A stretch of DNA of 64,000 nucleotides from Paraclostridium hominis (GTDB taxonomy: Bacteria > Bacillota > Clostridia > Peptostreptococcales > Peptostreptococcaceae), in NCBI RefSeq assembly GCF_014306135.1, contig NZ_JACRWD010000002.1:308871-372870 (forward strand), written 5' to 3'. Below, in pieces: positions 44,670 to 53,628 of the stretch (its first letter is position 1; every line of letters starts with the position of its first letter). Under the pieces are notes generated by a model. The model was not told the DNA's origin. It did not search any database and saw nothing but the letters and a program-made list of their open reading frames with translations. The position numbers and the translations under genes were made by a program.

Positions 44670-45700
44670 AATAAAACCTTTCTAAACACATGACTATATT
44701 TCGAAGTTTTAATAATTCCTTTAAATTTCATTTTAATATCTTCTATTTTATAATATTTTTTTGGATTATATATTTGTTTTTTTAGTTTCTCTGTTATTAT
44801 ATCACCAGTATTATTTAACTGAGTTATTATTTCATATCTTAATTTATCTTTTACTGAGTTATCTTCTTGCATTTTATCACAATATCTAAATGATGCCCAA
44901 TAAAAAAACCTTATTTTTTCTTTTATTTTTTCATTTGTCTTATCATTAAATTTCTCTTTATTGCTTATGTAGAAATCATATCCGTCTTTAGCCACAATCT
45001 TCATGCCATATGCATTTTTATAACCTATTTTACTGGTCATTATTGAACTTTCTCTTACTCTTCTATTAAAGAATTGTTTAGGTATATACATAACCTTTTT
45101 AGCACTTGTTATTGCCTTTAAAGTATGTATTTCATCTTCATGTACTATTCCCTCATAAAAATATAACTTATTTTTAATTAAAAATTCTCTATTATAAAAA
45201 TTTAACCATACAGGAGTTTCATATCCACCTCTTTCAGAAGCATAATTAAAAAATTCACTTCCACTCATGATAATAGATTCTAGTTTCTTACTTCTATCAT
45301 AGTTTTCTATTAATTTTTTTCCTGTATAGCTACTATCTACAAATGATTTTGCATCAAATAGTACTATATCTAAATTATCTTTTTTAGCTATATTATAGCA
45401 ATATTCCATAGAATCTAATGTGATATAATCATCACTATCTAAGAAATATACATATTCACCCTTAGCTTCGTTAAGACCTGAATTCCTAGCTACACTTACG
45501 CCCTTATTTGCTTGGTCTACTATTTTTACAAAATCATATTTTTCAGCATATTTCATTAATTTTTCCAGCGATGAGTCCGTAGATCCATCATTTACTGCTA
45601 TTACTTCGAAACTATCTATAGTTTGATTTATTGCAGTCTCTATACATTCATCTATATATTTTTCTACATTGTAAACTGGTATAATTATACTTACTTTCAT
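44651..45700 (-). CDS. Family 2 glycosyltransferase
   Basis: 349 residues, GT-A fold. 'VSIIIPVYNVEKYIDECIET' at the N-terminus, 'VIAVNDGSTDSS', and the DxD metal site in 'YVYFLDSDDYITLDS'. 'FYEGIVHEDEIHTLKAI' follows the usual acidic catalytic region. The C-terminal ~130 residues are basic and may bind membrane. It adds a sugar to the surface glycan repeat; donor and acceptor cannot be told. Translationally coupled to licD, so the sugar it adds might be the one carrying phosphocholine (inference). Confidence 0.92.
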   Translation of the reverse strand: MKVSIIIPVYNVEKYIDECIETAINQTIDSFEVIAVNDGSTDSSLEKLMKYAEKYDFVKIVDQANKGVSVARNSGLNEAKGEYVYFLDSDDYITLDSMEYCYNIAKKDNLDIVLFDAKSFVDSSYTGKKLIENYDRSKKLESIIMSGSEFFNYASERGGYETPVWLNFYNREFLIKNKLYFYEGIVHEDEIHTLKAITSAKKVMYIPKQFFNRRVRESSIMTSKIGYKNAYGMKIVAKDGYDFYISNKEKFNDKTNEKIKEKIRFFYWASFRYCDKMQEDNSVKDKLRYEIITQLNNTGDIITEKLKKQIYNPKKYYKIEDIKMKFKGIIKTSKYSHVFRKVLLCLKKK

Positions 45701-45790
45701 ATTTATCTGCCTCTCAAATTCTATAATAATTCCCTTTGCAACTTAATTTCAACTTTAAATATATAATTTACATTTATCACCTTAAATACT

Positions 45791-46531
45791 TTATTTGTAC
45801 TTTACTATAAGTTTTAATAAATCTAATGCGTTTTTAAAGTATCTAGATGCTAATCTTCCTGGTTCCTGCATAACTCTGTGTAACCATTCAAGACCTAGTT
45901 TTTGCATTATTTTTGGGGCTCTTGTAACTCTTCCTGCCAAGGCATTAAATGTTCCTCCAACTCCAATGAATACTTTTGCATTTATATCATCTATATTATT
46001 TACTATAAAATTTTCTTGAATAGGTGAACTCATACCAGCTAAAAGTATATCTGCCTTAGACTCATTTATTATCTCTATAACTTCCTTTAAACTTTTCTCG
46101 TTTTTCTCAAACCCTATAGGTGGGGAGATTGCACCCGCAATATTAGCATTGTATCTTTTCTCTAATACTTTTGCAGCCTCTTTTGCAACATCATTCTCTC
46201 CTCCAAGCAAAAATAGTGATATATTTTTATTGTTTGATTTCTTTGCAAGCTCAGTGCAGAAATCGATACCTGCTATTCTACTAGTTCCTTTTATACCTTT
46301 TATTTTAGATATCCAATATACAGGCATTCCATCTATTATAGATATATGAGCTTTGTCACATACATTTTTAAACTTTTCATTTTGATTATAACGAGTTAAA
46401 AAATCTACATTAGGTGTGATTATAAATGTTTTTTTATTATTATTAATCCTATCTAATGTATAATTTAAAATATCTTCAATATTTCCTAATGTAAAATTCA
46501 TCCCTAATATATTACAACTGTTAATTTTCAT
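45791..46531 (-). CDS. tagA: WecG/TagA/CpsF-family glycosyltransferase
   Basis: 246 residues, the standard size. Family motifs: 'IITPNVDFLTRYNQNEKFKN', 'ISIIDGMPVYWISK', 'LFLLGGENDVAKEAAKVLEK', 'VFIGVGGTFNALAGRVTRAP' and 'LEWLHRVMQEPGR'. TagA adds N-acetylmannosamine to the lipid-linked GlcNAc to make the wall teichoic acid linkage unit. WecB, the epimerase that makes UDP-ManNAc, is in the same operon, which supports that reaction here. Peripheral membrane enzyme. Confidence 0.93.
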   Translation of the reverse strand: MKINSCNILGMNFTLGNIEDILNYTLDRINNNKKTFIITPNVDFLTRYNQNEKFKNVCDKAHISIIDGMPVYWISKIKGIKGTSRIAGIDFCTELAKKSNNKNISLFLLGGENDVAKEAAKVLEKRYNANIAGAISPPIGFEKNEKSLKEVIEIINESKADILLAGMSSPIQENFIVNNIDDINAKVFIGVGGTFNALAGRVTRAPKIMQKLGLEWLHRVMQEPGRLASRYFKNALDLLKLIVKYK

Positions 46532-46549
46532 ATTACCTCCAATATTGAT

Positions 46550-47641
46550 CTAACCTAGACTATCATATAATTCCTCTAATTTTTTTATAGATTTTTTTAT
46601 ATCAAATTGATCTATTAACTTTTTATGGCCATTTATCCCTAACTCTAATCTTCTTTCTTTATTATTTATTAAATATGCTATTTTATCACTTAATTCATCA
46701 TAATCACCTGCTTCAAATAGCAATCCATCAATATTATTATTTATTATTTCAGGTATTCCACCTACATTTGACGCAATTATAGGCCTATATACATTCATGG
46801 CTTCAAGTATTGATATACCGAATGATTCATTTAACGATGGTTGTACATAAATATCCATTTTTTTTATATAATCATATATATTAGATTTAAATCCAACTAA
46901 GTTTATATAATTTTCTATTTTTAATTCTCTAGATAGTTTCAAAATTTCCTCTTTTTCTTCTCCATCTCCAACTATAATGCACTCTACTAAATATCCACTA
47001 TTGATTATATTAGCTACAGCTTTTACTAAATATTTATATCCTTTAACTTTCTCTATTCTACCAACAGATCCTATAACTATTTTATTATTAACAGTTTCTA
47101 TATTATTTTCTTTTATTATTTCTATTCCATGATTAATTACTCTTATTTTTTCTTTTTGCAGCCCTAAATTTATTAAGTATACCTCTATAGATTTAGATAC
47201 TGCAATATATAATTCACTACTATTAAATAAAATTTTTTCTAAAATTCTAAATAGTTTACGTTCAACAAAACTTCGATCCATTCTATCTTTATCAGAAAAA
47301 CCATGTACTGTTGAAATTTTTTTAATTTTTTTACCAGCCATTGATGATATTAATTCAGCAAATATTCCATTACTGTGTATAATATCTATATTGTTTTTAT
47401 TTATATATTTCTTCAAAAAACTAATACTATTAAAAAAATTAGTTTTCGATATATTTAAAGCTACTATACTTAGCTCTTTAGAATCTATCTTATTTATGCT
47501 TTTGTGAAAGTCAGTATTGCTTCTACAACAAATATGCAAATTATATTTCTCTAAGTCTAAATTTTTTATAATATCATGTATATATTTTTCAGTGCCTCCA
47601 AAATGTGTTCCAAAATTAATTATCATTATATTTTTTTTCAT
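46550..47641 (-). CDS. Family 4 glycosyltransferase (GT-B fold)
   Basis: 363 residues. N-terminal 'INFGTHFGGTEKYIHDIIKN' (sugar acceptor side) and C-terminal donor site 'IGSVGRIEKVKGYKYLVKAV', 'YIKKMDIYVQPSLNESFGIS' and 'ILEAMNVYRPIIASNVGGIP' with the E-x7-E pattern of GT4 retaining enzymes. It adds a sugar to the growing surface glycan. It lies 18 bases ahead of tagA. A hairpin between it and the upstream polymerase may reduce its expression. Confidence 0.92.
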   Translation of the reverse strand: MKKNIMIINFGTHFGGTEKYIHDIIKNLDLEKYNLHICCRSNTDFHKSINKIDSKELSIVALNISKTNFFNSISFLKKYINKNNIDIIHSNGIFAELISSMAGKKIKKISTVHGFSDKDRMDRSFVERKLFRILEKILFNSSELYIAVSKSIEVYLINLGLQKEKIRVINHGIEIIKENNIETVNNKIVIGSVGRIEKVKGYKYLVKAVANIINSGYLVECIIVGDGEEKEEILKLSRELKIENYINLVGFKSNIYDYIKKMDIYVQPSLNESFGISILEAMNVYRPIIASNVGGIPEIINNNIDGLLFEAGDYDELSDKIAYLINNKERRLELGINGHKKLIDQFDIKKSIKKLEELYDSLG

Positions 47642-47668
47642 AATATACCTCTTAAATATGAATTTACT

Positions 47669-47715
47669 AAAATACCTCTTTTTTTAATAAAATTATTAAA
47701 AATAGAGGTATTTTT
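47669..47715 (-). terminator. Long hairpin inside the polysaccharide operon
   Basis: AAATACCTCTaTTTTTAATAA / TTATTAAAAAaAGAGGTATTT on the minus strand, between the polymerase and GT4 genes. The U-run after it is short, so it may act as an attenuator or message-stabilising element rather than a full stop. Confidence 0.5.
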
Positions 47716-47720
47716 ATTTT

Positions 47721-49028
47721 CTAAAGTAAGTTTTTACTTGTTATTTTATGGATACTGAATCCTAATATAAAATATGGGAAGAAAGATACTTCAAACAATG
47801 ACATTCCCATAGATTTAAAAGATGTAAGCACTATGAAAATTATTGTATGTATAGATATTAAACAATATAATTTATAATTATGATTATATACATTTGAGTT
47901 AAATAATTTATACATATAATATATAGCAAAAAACAGTAATATCGTCCATATACCATTCTCTACGATAAGATGTGATAAATATGAATCACTTAATGTTCTT
48001 ACTACACCATCAAGTGCCTTATCGTATACAAAATTAGAGTATGCAGCTGATGCGTCACCCCATGTACCATACCCTGTCCCTAATGGATAATCGAATAGCA
48101 TCATTATAGCTTGTTTCCAAGCTTGCAACCTCATCTCTGTAGAACCTTGAATTATATTATAATAATAGTATTCCCATAATTTATATAAAAGTTTTTGTAT
48201 TGCAAATAATCCAAATGGAATCGTGATTATAATACCCCTAATAATCAATTTTTTTCCATCTTCTAACTTATATCTGAAACACATATATATTGTTATAACA
48301 ATAGTTAGTATAAATGTCATTCTTGATGAAGATATTAAAATACCAGAAAATAAAATTATTAAATATATTTTTTGCTCAATATTTTTTTTAAATAAAATTA
48401 AATTGTTGACATCGAAATAATATAGCACTATAAATCCAAATGCTAAAAATTCGCCCAACACATTAGGATGTCCAAACATTCCAACAGTTCTTTTTTGAGG
48501 AACATAAAAATTGTAAAAATCTGGATAACTTTCAAAAGTAGGTGTAAATTTTATAAATTCATAAAATCTTAATCCAAATATCACCTCTAGTAAACTTATA
48601 ATTACCATAAGTATACATATATTTATATATATTTTACATATTTTATAAAATTCATCTTTGTCTACATATAAATATGCGTACATCAATATAAATAAATTTC
48701 TAGTTAATTTGTAAAATTCCCAACAAATTCCTTTTATTGATAATGCCTCTCCCAATATAAGTTTTAACATTGATAAAGTAAATCCAATTAAAAGAAACAT
48801 ACTTCCAAAAATAATAACTTTTTTTAAGTTTTCGTCTAAATTTTTTATTTTTTCTAAGTTAAATTTCAAATTTTTTTTATCTTTAATTAGTCTAAATATA
48901 AATACAAATATAAATATAAAATACAGTAAATCATCTAATATCTTACTCGTAGGTATTTCATTCCATATAGTCCAAGTTTGAAAAATAGGAAGTATTAGCA
49001 TTAATCTAAATATTATACTCAAGCTCAT
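47721..49028 (-). CDS. O-antigen ligase/polymerase-like membrane protein (Wzy-type)
   Basis: 435 residues with about ten to twelve membrane helices. A large loop includes 'VPQKRTVGMFGHPNVLGEFL' and 'YDKALDGVVRTLSDSYLSHL', and 'RLQAWKQAIMMLFDYPLGTG' fits the Wzy_C/O-antigen ligase domain. It likely polymerises lipid-linked repeat units outside the membrane, or ligates them. SD GGAGG precedes the ATG. It lies 8 bases after wecB. Exact activity is uncertain, as usual for these sequence-poor families. Confidence 0.82.
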   Translation of the reverse strand: MSLSIIFRLMLILPIFQTWTIWNEIPTSKILDDLLYFIFIFVFIFRLIKDKKNLKFNLEKIKNLDENLKKVIIFGSMFLLIGFTLSMLKLILGEALSIKGICWEFYKLTRNLFILMYAYLYVDKDEFYKICKIYINICILMVIISLLEVIFGLRFYEFIKFTPTFESYPDFYNFYVPQKRTVGMFGHPNVLGEFLAFGFIVLYYFDVNNLILFKKNIEQKIYLIILFSGILISSSRMTFILTIVITIYMCFRYKLEDGKKLIIRGIIITIPFGLFAIQKLLYKLWEYYYYNIIQGSTEMRLQAWKQAIMMLFDYPLGTGYGTWGDASAAYSNFVYDKALDGVVRTLSDSYLSHLIVENGIWTILLFFAIYYMYKLFNSNVYNHNYKLYCLISIHTIIFIVLTSFKSMGMSLFEVSFFPYFILGFSIHKITSKNLL

Positions 49029-49036
49029 ATCCTCCT

Positions 49037-50146
49037 TTATTTTTCAAATTTATCAATAATATAATTAGTTATATAGAAACTTGCTTTACCATCTCCATAA
49101 GGGTTAGAAGCTTTAGACATTTCTTTATATTTATTTTTATCTATAAGCAGTTCTTTTGTTTTATTATATATATTATCTTCTTCCGTTCCTACTAATCTTA
49201 AAGTTCCTGCTTTTACACCTTCTGGCCTTTCTGTTGTATCTCTCAATACCAATACAGGTTTTCCTAAAGATGGTGCTTCTTCTTGTATTCCCCCACTATC
49301 AGTCATAATTATATATGAATTATCTAAAAAATTATGGAAATCTAGAACTTCTAAGGGATCTATAAGATGAACTTTTTCATTATCGCCTAAAATTTCATTT
49401 GCAATTTTTTTTACTATTGGATTTAAATGAACTGGATATACAACTTGCACATCATTAAATTCATTTACAATTCTTTTAACTGCTCTAAAAATATTTCTCA
49501 TAGGTTCTCCTAAATTTTCCCTTCTATGAGCTGTTAATAAAATAATTCTAGAACCTTTCATTTTTTCTAAAAATTCATTCGAATAATCTTTTTTTACAGT
49601 AGTATTTAATGCATCTATTGCTGTATTTCCTGTAACATATATTGTAGATTCATTTTTCCCCTCTTTTATTAAATTCTCTTTTGCTACTTGAGTTGGTGCA
49701 AAATGCATATCTGCAATTATACCAGTAAATTGTCTGTTTAATTCTTCTGGAAAAGGAGAATATTTATTATATGTTCTTAGTCCAGCTTCTACATGCCCTA
49801 CCGAAACTTGATTGTAATAAGCTGCTAAACTACCTGCTAATGTAGTTGTAGTATCTCCGTGTACCAATACAATATCCGGTTTTTCTATTTTAATCACTTC
49901 ATCTATCTTTTGTAATGATCTAGATGTTATATCTACCAAAGTTTGTCCCTTTTTCATTATATCTAAATCATACTTAGGAATAATGTTAAATGCATTTAGT
50001 ACTTGATCTAACATTTGTCTATGTTGAGCAGTAACACAAACTATACATTCAATTTGATCTCTTGATTCTAATTCTTTAACCAAAGGTGCCATTTTTATAG
50101 CTTCTGGTCTAGTTCCAAAAATAGTCATTACTTTTATTTTTTTCAC
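49037..50146 (-). CDS. wecB: UDP-N-acetylglucosamine 2-epimerase (non-hydrolysing)
   Basis: 369 residues from a GTG with SD AGGAGG. Motifs: 'MTIFGTRPEAIKMAPLVKEL', 'VCVTAQHRQMLDQVLNAF', 'LVHGDTTTTLAGSLAAYYNQ', 'VGHVEAGLRTYNKYSPFPEE', 'LTAHRRENLGEPM' and 'MTDSGGIQEEAPSLGKPVLV'. It interconverts UDP-GlcNAc and UDP-ManNAc, supplying the donor for TagA encoded 3 kb downstream in the same operon. Confidence 0.96.
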   Translation of the reverse strand: MKKIKVMTIFGTRPEAIKMAPLVKELESRDQIECIVCVTAQHRQMLDQVLNAFNIIPKYDLDIMKKGQTLVDITSRSLQKIDEVIKIEKPDIVLVHGDTTTTLAGSLAAYYNQVSVGHVEAGLRTYNKYSPFPEELNRQFTGIIADMHFAPTQVAKENLIKEGKNESTIYVTGNTAIDALNTTVKKDYSNEFLEKMKGSRIILLTAHRRENLGEPMRNIFRAVKRIVNEFNDVQVVYPVHLNPIVKKIANEILGDNEKVHLIDPLEVLDFHNFLDNSYIIMTDSGGIQEEAPSLGKPVLVLRDTTERPEGVKAGTLRLVGTEEDNIYNKTKELLIDKNKYKEMSKASNPYGDGKASFYITNYIIDKFEK

Positions 50147-50170
50147 AGTTAATCCTCCTAATTTTTTCTA

Positions 50171-50869
50171 TTAAGATGCATGTTTATCACCTAATAAAGC
50201 CGGTATTGTCATAAAAATAAGTTTTAAATCCAATAAAGTACTCCTCTCTCTAATATATTTTAAATCCAATAAAGTACTCCTCTCTCTAATATATTTTAAA
50301 TCCAACTCTACCCATTCATCAAAATCTATATCATTTCTTCCGCTTACTTGCCATATACAAGTTATGCCAGGCTTTACACTAAGTCTTTGCATCTGGTAAT
50401 CATTATATTGTTCAACCTCTCTAGGAATTGGAGGTCTCGGTCCTACTAAGCTCATATCCCCTTTTAATACATTTATTAATTGTGGAAGCTCATCTATGCT
50501 GGTTTTCCTAATAAATTTTCCTATTTTAGTTATTCTTGGATCTTCTTTTATTTTAAAAACAGGTCCATTCATTTCATTTTTTTCTTGTAATGAAGCTAAT
50601 AACTCCTCCGCATTATGAATCATCGATCTGAATTTATACATTTTAAATATTTTAGCATTTTTTCCATTTCTATCTTGCTTAAAAATTATTTTACCTTTAG
50701 GATCTTCTAGTTTTATCAATATTGCTACTAATATGAATATAGGAGATAGTATTATTAATCCAATACTTGATCCTAATATATCAATTATTCTTTTTAATAT
50801 ATAATATATATTATTTTTCTTATTTACAGTGTAATTCATATTTTTTTCATAATCGACTATTTTGTTCAT
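50171..50869 (-). CDS. Initiating undecaprenyl-phosphate sugar phosphotransferase
   Basis: 232 residues. One N-terminal membrane helix ('IIDILGSSIGLIILSPIFILV') and the catalytic domain of the WcaJ/RfbP/TagO-like bacterial sugar transferase family: 'KQDRNGKNAKIFKMYKFRSM', 'RKTSIDELPQLINVLKGDMS', 'LVGPRPPIPREVEQY' and 'VKPGITCIWQVSGRNDIDFD'. It puts the first sugar-phosphate on the lipid carrier. First gene of the surface glycan operon. Near the C-terminus a perfect 36-base tandem duplication adds 12 residues: 'LDLKYIRERSTL' occurs twice, followed by LDLKLIFMT. The insert keeps the frame; its effect on activity is unknown. Confidence 0.93.
   Translation of the reverse strand: MNKIVDYEKNMNYTVNKKNNIYYILKRIIDILGSSIGLIILSPIFILVAILIKLEDPKGKIIFKQDRNGKNAKIFKMYKFRSMIHNAEELLASLQEKNEMNGPVFKIKEDPRITKIGKFIRKTSIDELPQLINVLKGDMSLVGPRPPIPREVEQYNDYQMQRLSVKPGITCIWQVSGRNDIDFDEWVELDLKYIRERSTLLDLKYIRERSTLLDLKLIFMTIPALLGDKHAS
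50222..50305. repeat. 36-bp perfect tandem duplication inside the sugar transferase gene
   Basis: Two identical 36-base units (50222-50257, 50258-50293), plus the first 12 bases of a third copy. Each unit encodes 12 residues on the minus strand, so copy number changes keep the reading frame. Confidence 0.95.
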
Positions 50870-50908
50870 ATTTACCTCCCAAACTACACTTTATATTTAT
50901 AACTCAAT

Positions 50909-50937
50909 AAGTATACTATATTTTGATTTTTTTTTCA
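50909..50937 (-). promoter_or_regulatory. Promoter of the surface glycan operon
   Basis: -35 TTGAAA (50932-50937), 17-base spacer, -10 TATACT (50909-50914) on the minus strand, about 40 bases before the sugar transferase start. Confidence 0.7.
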
Positions 50938-51001
50938 AATAACTATACTAAATACGACAGTATTTTTGATATTTTAATTTGGATAAATTATCAGTAAAAT
51001 C

Positions 51002-51044
51002 AAAAATAGTAGAGAGATTACTAAAATCACTCTACTATTTTTTG
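51002..51044 (-). terminator. Terminator of pgcA
   Basis: AAAATAGTAGAG / CTCTACTATTTT stem with a 15-base loop and T-runs on both sides, just past the pgcA stop; it separates pgcA from the glycan operon. Confidence 0.83.
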
Positions 51045-51057
51045 ATTTTTATAATAT

Positions 51058-52755
51058 CTATAGCATTTTTCGAATTTTTGAATTTATATATTGTTTTATT
51101 TTGATCGCTTTATCTTCTACAATCTTATTATCTTTTCCACAAACTCCAATATAAAATTTAAGCTTTGGTTCTGTTCCTGATGGTCTAATTGCTATCCAAG
51201 ATCCATCTTCTAGTATAAATTTAAGAACATTTGATTTAGGAAGTCCATCTATACATTCATTATAATCCTTAGTTTCAGCAACTTTTAATACATCTGTCTC
51301 CTCCAAACCATTTGCTCTAAAATAATTCATTATTTCTTTAATTTTTTCAATTCCAGAAATTCCGCTTAATGTAACTGATAACATATCTTCTTTAAAGTAT
51401 CCTACTTTATTATACAGTTCTATTAATCCTTCATATAAACTCATTCCTTTAGAATAGTAATATGCTGCCATATCAGAAATTAACATAGCAGATACAACTC
51501 CATCTTTATCTCTGGCATGAGTTCCCACTAAATAACCATAACTTTCTTCATATCCCATAATAAAATTTTTTTCATTTGTAATTTCGAATTGCTTTATCTT
51601 GTTTCCAATAAATTTAAATCCAGTTAATACATTTAAACAATCTACACCATAACTATTTGCTACTTTTGCTCCAAATTCTGAAGTAACTATAGTTTTTATT
51701 ATTGTTGGATTTTGAGGAATTTTATCTTTATTTTCTAAGTTTTCTAGAATATAATTTGCCAAAAGTGCACCTATTTGATTGCCTGTTAATAGCTCGTACT
51801 CACCAACTTTTGTTCTTACTGCCACTCCTACTCTGTCACAATCTGGATCAGTAGCTATAACTAAATCAGCACATTCTTTTTTTGCAAGGTTAATTCCTCT
51901 AACTAGAGCTTTTTTATCTTCTGGATTTGGATAATCTATCCCCGCGAAGTTTGGATCTGGAATTTCTTCCTCTTTTACAACTAAAACATTGTCAAATCCA
52001 ACCTCTTTTAAAACCCTTTGTATAGGTATATTACCTGTACCACAGAGCGGTGTATATACTATTTTAAATTTTTTTCCTACTTTATTAACAATATCTTTTC
52101 CTATAAATTGTTTTTTTACAGCTTCTATAAATGCCGTATCTTGTTCTTCGCCTAACATGACTACTAATTCTTTATGATTTTTTGCCATAGTAGGTATTTC
52201 ACTATAATCGTTTATACGGTTAACTTCTTCCGTTATTTTATCTGCTACCTCAGGCATAACTTGAGCTCCGTCTTCCCAGTATACTTTATATCCGTTATAT
52301 TCTGGAGGATTATGACTAGCTGTTATAACTACTCCAGCTATACAATTTAAATTTCTAACAGCAAAAGAAAGTTCTGGAGTAGTTCTTAATCCATTGAAGA
52401 TATATGCTTTTATACCACACGCAGCTAAAGTATCTGCTGTTTTTAAGCAAAATTCCTTAGATTTGTATCTACTATCATATGCTATAACTACACCTCGGTT
52501 TTTTCCTTCTTCTCCAATATTTTTAATTATATAATTAGCAAGACCAAAAGTTGCCCTTGCTACAGTATAATCATTTATTCGATTTGTTCCAGCACCTATT
52601 ATTCCTCTTAATCCTGCCGTCCCAAATTCTAAATTTTTATAAAACCTTTCCTTTATTTCATTTTCATCATTTTTTATAGATAATAATTCTAACTTAGTAT
52701 CTTCATCAAAGTAAGGATTTAAAATCCATTCCTCATATATTTTTTTATAGTTCAT
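51058..52755 (-). CDS. pgcA: Phospho-sugar mutase (phosphoglucomutase/phosphomannomutase)
   Basis: 565 residues. The catalytic phosphoserine loop is 'GVVITASHNPPEYNGYKVYW' (residues ~135-155), the metal loop is 'VIATDPDCDRVGVAVRT', the sugar-binding loop 'GYEESYGYLVGTHARDKDG', and the phosphate-binding loop 'AIRPSGTEPKLKFYIG'. It interconverts hexose 1- and 6-phosphates, giving glucose-1-phosphate for GalU, which is encoded 10 kb away, and so UDP-sugars for the surface glycan. SD AAGGAG precedes the ATG. Stands alone between two terminators. Confidence 0.93.
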   Translation of the reverse strand: MNYKKIYEEWILNPYFDEDTKLELLSIKNDENEIKERFYKNLEFGTAGLRGIIGAGTNRINDYTVARATFGLANYIIKNIGEEGKNRGVVIAYDSRYKSKEFCLKTADTLAACGIKAYIFNGLRTTPELSFAVRNLNCIAGVVITASHNPPEYNGYKVYWEDGAQVMPEVADKITEEVNRINDYSEIPTMAKNHKELVVMLGEEQDTAFIEAVKKQFIGKDIVNKVGKKFKIVYTPLCGTGNIPIQRVLKEVGFDNVLVVKEEEIPDPNFAGIDYPNPEDKKALVRGINLAKKECADLVIATDPDCDRVGVAVRTKVGEYELLTGNQIGALLANYILENLENKDKIPQNPTIIKTIVTSEFGAKVANSYGVDCLNVLTGFKFIGNKIKQFEITNEKNFIMGYEESYGYLVGTHARDKDGVVSAMLISDMAAYYYSKGMSLYEGLIELYNKVGYFKEDMLSVTLSGISGIEKIKEIMNYFRANGLEETDVLKVAETKDYNECIDGLPKSNVLKFILEDGSWIAIRPSGTEPKLKFYIGVCGKDNKIVEDKAIKIKQYINSKIRKML

Positions 52756-52861
52756 GATTTGATTCTCCTTTTTATAATCTCTATTCCTTTTTATAATTAT
52801 TTTATTATTTTACTATATATTAGAAATATTTTCTATATATTAAAAAACTCTTTATATTTAA

Positions 52862-52910
52862 ATAAAAAAAAGCTTAAATTAATAGTACTACTTTACTATT
52901 AATCTAAGCA
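52862..52910 (-). terminator. Terminator of the lic operon
   Basis: GCTTAgATTAATAGT / ACTATTAATtTAAGC stem on the minus strand with U8 from the A-run at 52863-52870, 10 bases past the licC stop. Confidence 0.85.
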
Positions 52911-52919
52911 TCTCTATGA

Positions 52920-53609
52920 TTATTTTAACTGTTTTATATATTTCTCAACTACTTCTAAATCTTTAACTGAATCTATCTCAAATGAATCATCACTTTTAAT
53001 TTTTTCAAAATAGATATCTAAATCTTCAAGATTATTTTTCACTATATCATCCCAGTATAAGTCTGTGAAATTTCCATTTGATATGCTTTCTTCTATTTTT
53101 TTTGCAATCAACTGTCCATCCTTTTTGCTCCAATAAGATATTCCAGATAATATATATCCATCGCCATCTTTTACAATTATATCATTTACTTTTTTATTTT
53201 CATCATAAACTAGCATCCACTCATTTTTAAAACTTTCTTTATATCCACTAAAATAAGTAGATTTATCTATATCTTCACATAAAAAATTTCTATGTAAATA
53301 CACATCAGCGTCTATAACATAACTATCACCTAAGTAATTTCTTACTAAATACATCGTATATATATTGTTATATATATCAAACTTATTATTATGTATAAGC
53401 TTAACCCCATACTTATCTTTAAGATATTCAAACTTTTCACTTAAATATCCAGTTACAACTATTATGTCATCTATACCTTTTTCTTTTAAAAACTCAATTT
53501 GTCTTTCTAACATGGGTTGATTATTAACCTTGACTAAAGATTTTGGTGTTTCTAAAGTTAATGGTCTTAATCTTGTACCCATACCCGCTGCCAAAAGTAT
53601 CGCTCTCAT
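52920..53609 (-). CDS. licC: Choline-phosphate cytidylyltransferase (LicC)
   Basis: 229 residues, close in length and sequence to pneumococcal LicC as I remember it. Signature loop 'ILLAAGMGTRLRPLTLETPK' (residues 4-23) binds CTP. 'GIDDIIVVTGYLSEKFEYLK', 'SYVIDADVYLHRNF', 'NEWMLVYDENKKVNDIIV', 'ILSGISYWSKKDG' and 'DLYWDDIVKNNLEDLDIY' line up with LicC landmarks, and 'FEIDSVKDL' closes the site. It makes CDP-choline from phosphocholine and CTP. Last gene of the lic operon, 19 bases after licB. Confidence 0.94.
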   Translation of the reverse strand: MRAILLAAGMGTRLRPLTLETPKSLVKVNNQPMLERQIEFLKEKGIDDIIVVTGYLSEKFEYLKDKYGVKLIHNNKFDIYNNIYTMYLVRNYLGDSYVIDADVYLHRNFLCEDIDKSTYFSGYKESFKNEWMLVYDENKKVNDIIVKDGDGYILSGISYWSKKDGQLIAKKIEESISNGNFTDLYWDDIVKNNLEDLDIYFEKIKSDDSFEIDSVKDLEVVEKYIKQLK

Positions 53610-53628
53610 AAATACACTCCTTCATAAA

